From JBQTIM01 sp052388135 (GTDB taxonomy: Bacteria; Elusimicrobiota; Elusimicrobia; FEN-1173): a stretch of 44,921 nt of DNA. This document shows positions 41,526-44,921 of the stretch, piece by piece. The position numbers were made by a program, and so were the translations under genes. The stretch lies in the NCBI GenBank assembly GCA_052388135.1, contig JBQTIM010000127.1, positions 1-44,921 on the forward strand, read 5' to 3'. Under the pieces are notes generated by a model. It worked only from the letters and a program-made list of their open reading frames with translations, did not search any database and was not told the DNA's origin. Numbering within the stretch: the stretch's first letter is position 1; each line of letters opens with the position of its first letter.

Positions 41526-42767
41526 ATGGCGAAACCGGAGATCATCACGGGCTTGGACGTGGGCAGCGCGCAGGCGGCCTGCGTCGTGGCCCGCCGCGAT
41601 CCGGAAACCGGCGCGGTGGAGGTCCTCGGGGGCGCCCGCCGGGCCTGCAAGGGCCTCAAGGGCGGCGTCGTCATCAACATCGCCGAAACGGCCTCCGCCG
41701 TCACCCGCGTGGTGGAGGAAGCGGAAGACATGGCCGGTTTCAAAGGCGCCGTGGGCGGGCTTCTCATGGGCGTGCGCGGCGCCCACATCCAAACGTTCAA
41801 CCACCACGGCGCCCTCAACATCGCCCGCACCGACAAGGAGATCACCGCCGAGGACCGCGACCAGGTGATCGAGAACACCAAGGCCGTTCCCATTTCCCCC
41901 GACCGCGAGATCGTCCACGTCATTCCCCAGGATTTCATTTTGGACCGCCAGAACGGCGTGCCCAACCCCGTCGGCATGGAGGCCAGCCTGCTGGAGGTGG
42001 ACGTGCACATCGTCACCGCCTCCCAGAGCCATCTGAACAACATATGGAAGGCCATCGCCCGGGCCGGCTTCGAGGTGGAGGAGCCCATTTACGGCCTGCT
42101 CGCCGTCGGCGACGCCGTCGTGACGCAGGAGGAAAAGGATTTGGGCTGCCTGCTGGTGGATTTGGGCGGGCAGACCACGGGCCTGGCGATTTATTCCGAC
42201 GGCGGCGTGCGCTTCACCAAGGAACTGCCCATCGGCTCCGACGCCATCACCACGGACCTCTCCCACGCCCTGCGGGCCTCGGTGTCCCAGGCCCAGAAGG
42301 TGAAGGAGACCCACGGCGCGGCCGGCCGCGACATCGCGGGCAGCGGCGACGACCCCGTGGACTACGTGAGCGTGGACGGCCGCACGCCCCGCCAGATCAA
42401 GCGCCGCGACCTCTACGAATACATCGCCCCCCGGGTGGAGGAGATCTTCACGGTGATTTCCGACGAGCTGAAAAACTCGAACTACGGCGAGCACGTGGCG
42501 GGCGGCGGCGTCATCCTCACGGGCGGAGGCTCGCTCTTGAAGGGCGTCGCCCAGGCCGCCGAGCAGATTTTGGAGCTGCCCGTGCGGCTGGGCCTGCCCC
42601 AGGACCTGTCCGGCCCGCCGGACATCGTGAGCCATCCCAGCTACGCCACGGCCCTCGGGCTTCTTTCCTACCGCCACGGCGGCGACTGGTCCCGCTCCCA
42701 GCGCGCCTCCGGCCGCAAAGTCTCCATCGGCCAGAAGCTCAAGTCCCTGGTGGAGGACATGTTTTGA
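41526..42767 (+). CDS. ftsA: Cell division protein FtsA
   Basis: The 413-residue actin-fold ATPase starts one base after the ftsQ stop. It has ITGLDVGSAQAACVVA (phosphate 1), LLVDLGGQTTGLAIY (phosphate 2), GVILTGGGSLLKGV (adenosine) and the C-terminal amphipathic helix IGQKLKSLVEDMF, which binds the membrane. It tethers FtsZ. Confidence 0.96.
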   Translation: MAKPEIITGLDVGSAQAACVVARRDPETGAVEVLGGARRACKGLKGGVVINIAETASAVTRVVEEAEDMAGFKGAVGGLLMGVRGAHIQTFNHHGALNIARTDKEITAEDRDQVIENTKAVPISPDREIVHVIPQDFILDRQNGVPNPVGMEASLLEVDVHIVTASQSHLNNIWKAIARAGFEVEEPIYGLLAVGDAVVTQEEKDLGCLLVDLGGQTTGLAIYSDGGVRFTKELPIGSDAITTDLSHALRASVSQAQKVKETHGAAGRDIAGSGDDPVDYVSVDGRTPRQIKRRDLYEYIAPRVEEIFTVISDELKNSNYGEHVAGGGVILTGGGSLLKGVAQAAEQILELPVRLGLPQDLSGPPDIVSHPSYATALGLLSYRHGGDWSRSQRASGRKVSIGQKLKSLVEDMF

Positions 42768-42833
42768 AACAGGCAGAGGGAAAGAAAAGACAAGCCTTTA
42801 ACGCTTTCAGACTTTCACATCCCTGGTCCCGCC

Positions 42834-43955
42834 ATGGTTAAAATAAAGTTCGCCGATGATTTCCACGACCAGCCGGCTCTCATCCGGGTCATCGGCCTGG
42901 GCGGCGCCGGCGGCAACGCCGTCAACCGCATGATCGAGGCCGGCATCTCCCACGTGGAGTTTTTGGCGGCCAACACCGATTCCCAGGCCCTGCGCCGCAA
43001 CCGCGCGCCGGTGCGCCTCCAACTGGGCGAACAAATCACCAAGGGCCTGGGCGTGGGCGGCAACCCTTCGCTGGGCCGACAGGCCGCCGAGGAAAGCCGG
43101 GAGCGCATCAAGGAAAGCCTTTCGGGCGCGGACATGGTGTTCGTCACCGCGGGCATGGGCGGCGGCACGGGCACCGGCACCGCGCCGGTGGTGGCCCAAA
43201 TCGCCAAAAGCCTCAACCCCGCGCCCCTGGTGGTCGGCGTGGTGACGCGGCCTTTCGAGTTCGAAGGTCTGGTGCGCAAATCCCAGGCCGACGCGGGCAT
43301 CCGCGACCTGCGGCCCCACGTGGACACGCTTTTGGCCATCCCCAACGAGCGGCTCTTCGATATCATCGACGAAAAGACCACGTCCCTGGAAGCTTTCCGC
43401 GTGGCCGACAACGTCCTCCGCCAGGCGGTGCAGTCCATCACCGACGTCATCACCCGCCACGGCCTCATCAACGTGGATTTCGCCGACGTGCGCACCATCA
43501 TGGCGGGCGCCGGCGAGGCGCTCATGGGCATGGGCGAGGCCCGCGGCAAGGACCGCGCCATCCTGGCCGCCAAGCAGGCCATCCACTCTCCTTTGCTGGA
43601 GAACCTGTCCATAGACGGCGCCAAGGGCGTGCTGGTGAACATCTCGGGCTCCAAGGACGTCACCCTTTTCGAGGTGAAGACCGCCATGGACTACATCAAG
43701 GACGCCGCCAGCCCGGGCGCCCACGTTTTCTACGGCCAGGTTTTCGACGACTCCTTGGAGGACCGACTGCTGGTGACCGTCATCGCCACGGGTTTCCCGC
43801 CCGTCCGTTCCGCCGCCCTGCCGCGCCGCCGCGGGAAGGACCCCGCTCCTGAGCCCCGTCCCGCCCCGCGCCAGGCCCCCGAGCGCACGGCGGGCTCCTT
43901 CGAGGACCTCCGCCGCCCCGCCTACTTGCGCTGGAAGCTCCGCAAGCTGCAATAA
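42834..43955 (+). CDS. ftsZ: Cell division protein FtsZ
   Basis: The 373-residue tubulin homologue has VIGLGGAGGNAVNRM, ANTDSQAL and the GTP signature GMGGGTGTGTAP at about 107-118, plus the T7 loop NVDFADVRTI. A Pro/Arg-rich linker leads to the C-terminal peptide DLRRPAYLRWKL, a diverged form of the FtsA-binding tail. It forms the division ring. Confidence 0.97.
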   Translation: MVKIKFADDFHDQPALIRVIGLGGAGGNAVNRMIEAGISHVEFLAANTDSQALRRNRAPVRLQLGEQITKGLGVGGNPSLGRQAAEESRERIKESLSGADMVFVTAGMGGGTGTGTAPVVAQIAKSLNPAPLVVGVVTRPFEFEGLVRKSQADAGIRDLRPHVDTLLAIPNERLFDIIDEKTTSLEAFRVADNVLRQAVQSITDVITRHGLINVDFADVRTIMAGAGEALMGMGEARGKDRAILAAKQAIHSPLLENLSIDGAKGVLVNISGSKDVTLFEVKTAMDYIKDAASPGAHVFYGQVFDDSLEDRLLVTVIATGFPPVRSAALPRRRGKDPAPEPRPAPRQAPERTAGSFEDLRRPAYLRWKLRKLQ

Positions 43956-43974
43956 GGCTAAAAGGACAGAAGGC

Positions 43975-44117
43975 GCGAATCGTGAATGGTGAATAGGGAA
44001 TAGGGAACGGCGAACGACCGATTTCTTCCTCTTGACTTTTTTTCATTCACCCCCCATCCTTGTTTTGTCGCGTCCTGAAAATATAAATCGAACGCCGCTT
44101 CACTATTCACCATTCAC
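43975..44117 (+). repeat. Inverted heptamer-array element III (ftsZ-pilT spacer)
   Basis: The left arm 43975-44016 is six 7-base units GCGAATC, GTGAATG, GTGAATA, GGGAATA, GGGAACG, GCGAACG. The right arm 44097-44117 on the other strand is GTGAATG, GTGAATA, GTGAAGC. Bases 43981-43996 and 44103-44118 form a perfect 16-base inverted repeat. The interior is AT-rich relative to its surroundings and has no ORF. Confidence 0.75.
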
Positions 44118-44134
44118 GCTTTTCTGGAGCTGAC

Positions 44135-44921
44135 ATGAACGCCCAAGCCTATTTGGAAGTCATCCTGAAGGAAATGCTGGAGCGCCGCGCCTCGGACCTG
44201 CACATCCGGGCCGGCACGCCGCCCATGATGCGCATTTTGGGCGCTTTGGAGCCCAGCCGCTACGAGCAGGTCCTCACGCCGGACCAAACCAAGGCCCTGG
44301 CCTACGCGTTGATGACGGAGAAGCAGCGCAACCACTTCGACGAGCGGCTGGAGGTGGACCTGTCCTATTCCGTCCCGGGCGTGGGCCGGTTCCGCGGCAA
44401 CGTCTTTCAGCAGCGCGGCGCCGTCAACATCGCCATGCGGGCCGTGCCCACGGCCGTGCCCGGCATCGAGGAGCTGGGCCTGCCGCCGGTGGTGAAGAAG
44501 CTGGCGGAAAAGGAGCGCGGCCTCATCCTGGTGACGGGCGTCACGGGCTGCGGCAAGTCCACCACCCTGGCGGCCATGATCGACTACGTCAACGAGAACA
44601 GGCAAGACCACATCATCACCATCGAGGACCCCATCGAGTTCCTGCACAAGGACAAGAAGTCCATCGTCAGCCAGCGGGAGCTGGGGCTGGACACGTTTTC
44701 CTATTTGGACGCCCTCAAGAACGTGGTGCGGCAGGACCCCGACGTCATCCTGCTGGGCGAACTGCGCGACTTGGAGACCATGGCCGCCGCCATCACCTCC
44801 GCCCAGACGGGCCACCTAGTGCTTTCCACCATCCACACCATAGACACCGCCCAGACCATCACGCGCATCGTGGACCTGTTCCCGCCGCACCAGCAGAACC
44901 AGATACGCTTTCAATTGGCCG
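44135..44921 (+). CDS. pilT: Type IV pilus retraction ATPase PilT (3' end outside window)
   Basis: The frame opens at ATG 44135 after CTGGAG and runs off the window. The visible 262 residues show ASDLHIRAGTPPMMRI, the Walker A variant LVTGVTGCGKSTTLA (usual form GPTGSGKST; the essential Gly-Lys-Ser is kept), the Asp box HIITIEDPIEFLH, Walker B region DPDVILLGELRD, and the His box QTGHLVLSTIHTID. It powers pilus retraction for twitching or DNA uptake. PilU-like roles cannot be excluded without the C-terminus. Confidence 0.92.
   Translation, partial: MNAQAYLEVILKEMLERRASDLHIRAGTPPMMRILGALEPSRYEQVLTPDQTKALAYALMTEKQRNHFDERLEVDLSYSVPGVGRFRGNVFQQRGAVNIAMRAVPTAVPGIEELGLPPVVKKLAEKERGLILVTGVTGCGKSTTLAAMIDYVNENRQDHIITIEDPIEFLHKDKKSIVSQRELGLDTFSYLDALKNVVRQDPDVILLGELRDLETMAAAITSAQTGHLVLSTIHTIDTAQTITRIVDLFPPHQQNQIRFQLA

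Noticed and set aside
1..44921. CRISPR arrays, tRNA or rRNA genes, transposases
   Set aside because: None seen; the only direct tandem repeats are the heptamer arrays, which have no spacers.

Overview
This window is a GC-rich (roughly two thirds G+C by eye), densely coding stretch of a Gram-negative bacterial chromosome. Outer-membrane proteins (a TonB-dependent receptor, a DcaP-like porin, a PorV/UPF0164-type protein), a Rieske/cytochrome b complex, GH57 and DUF4912 genes next to each other, FixC/FixX and a murC-murB-ddl-ftsQ-ftsA-ftsZ-pilT block together suggest an uncultured lineage such as Elusimicrobiota. That placement is an inference from gene content, not proven by the sequence. No rRNA, tRNA, CRISPR array, transposase or prophage was seen.

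Layout. 1-1300: the 3' end of an APC-type permease, then a decayed spacer with a frameshifted small membrane gene and a possible MrpB fragment. 1.3-8.4 kb: a signalling block with a TonB-dependent receptor, a fragment of a second receptor, a lone ABC-type solute-binding protein, a membrane histidine kinase, a double receiver, a receiver-kinase and a single receiver, mostly translationally coupled. 8.4-9.9 kb: a convergent CPA1 K+/H+ antiporter. 9.9-15.6 kb: a nitrogen-acquisition block with a porin and two amtB-glnK pairs. Each of these three units has its own sigma70-like promoter followed by a two-hairpin, hexaloop RNA that looks like an ANTAR antitermination target. 15.6-18 kb: metE. 18-20.8 kb: DUF4912 and a GH57 branching enzyme. 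20.8-25 kb (minus strand): a four-gene overlapping glycan operon (GT2, GT4, Gfo/Idh oxidoreductase, methyltransferase). 25-26.1 kb: a PorV-like protein. 26.3-33.9 kb (minus strand): a respiratory gene run with Rieske, cytochrome b, pentaheme cytochrome c, monoheme cytochrome c, receiver protein, FixC, FixX and a proline-rich coiled-coil protein. 34.2-36.9 kb: queC, queE and an RlmI-type rRNA methyltransferase. 37.2-44.9 kb: murC, murB, ddl, ftsQ, ftsA, ftsZ and pilT (cut by the window end).

The most notable signal is the set of three ANTAR-type leaders in front of the porin and both ammonium transporter/PII operons. It implies one RNA-binding antiterminator, not encoded in this window, controlling uptake across both membranes. 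The porin leader carries two consecutive terminators, each sharing bases with an upstream hexaloop hairpin. A second theme is a family of inverted heptamer-repeat elements in three intergenic spacers. One of them supplies the only usual in-frame start codons for ddl. A different, highly folded repeat lies ahead of murC. Several minus-strand genes have a -10-like hexamer only 6-8 bases before the start codon, which suggests leaderless transcripts.
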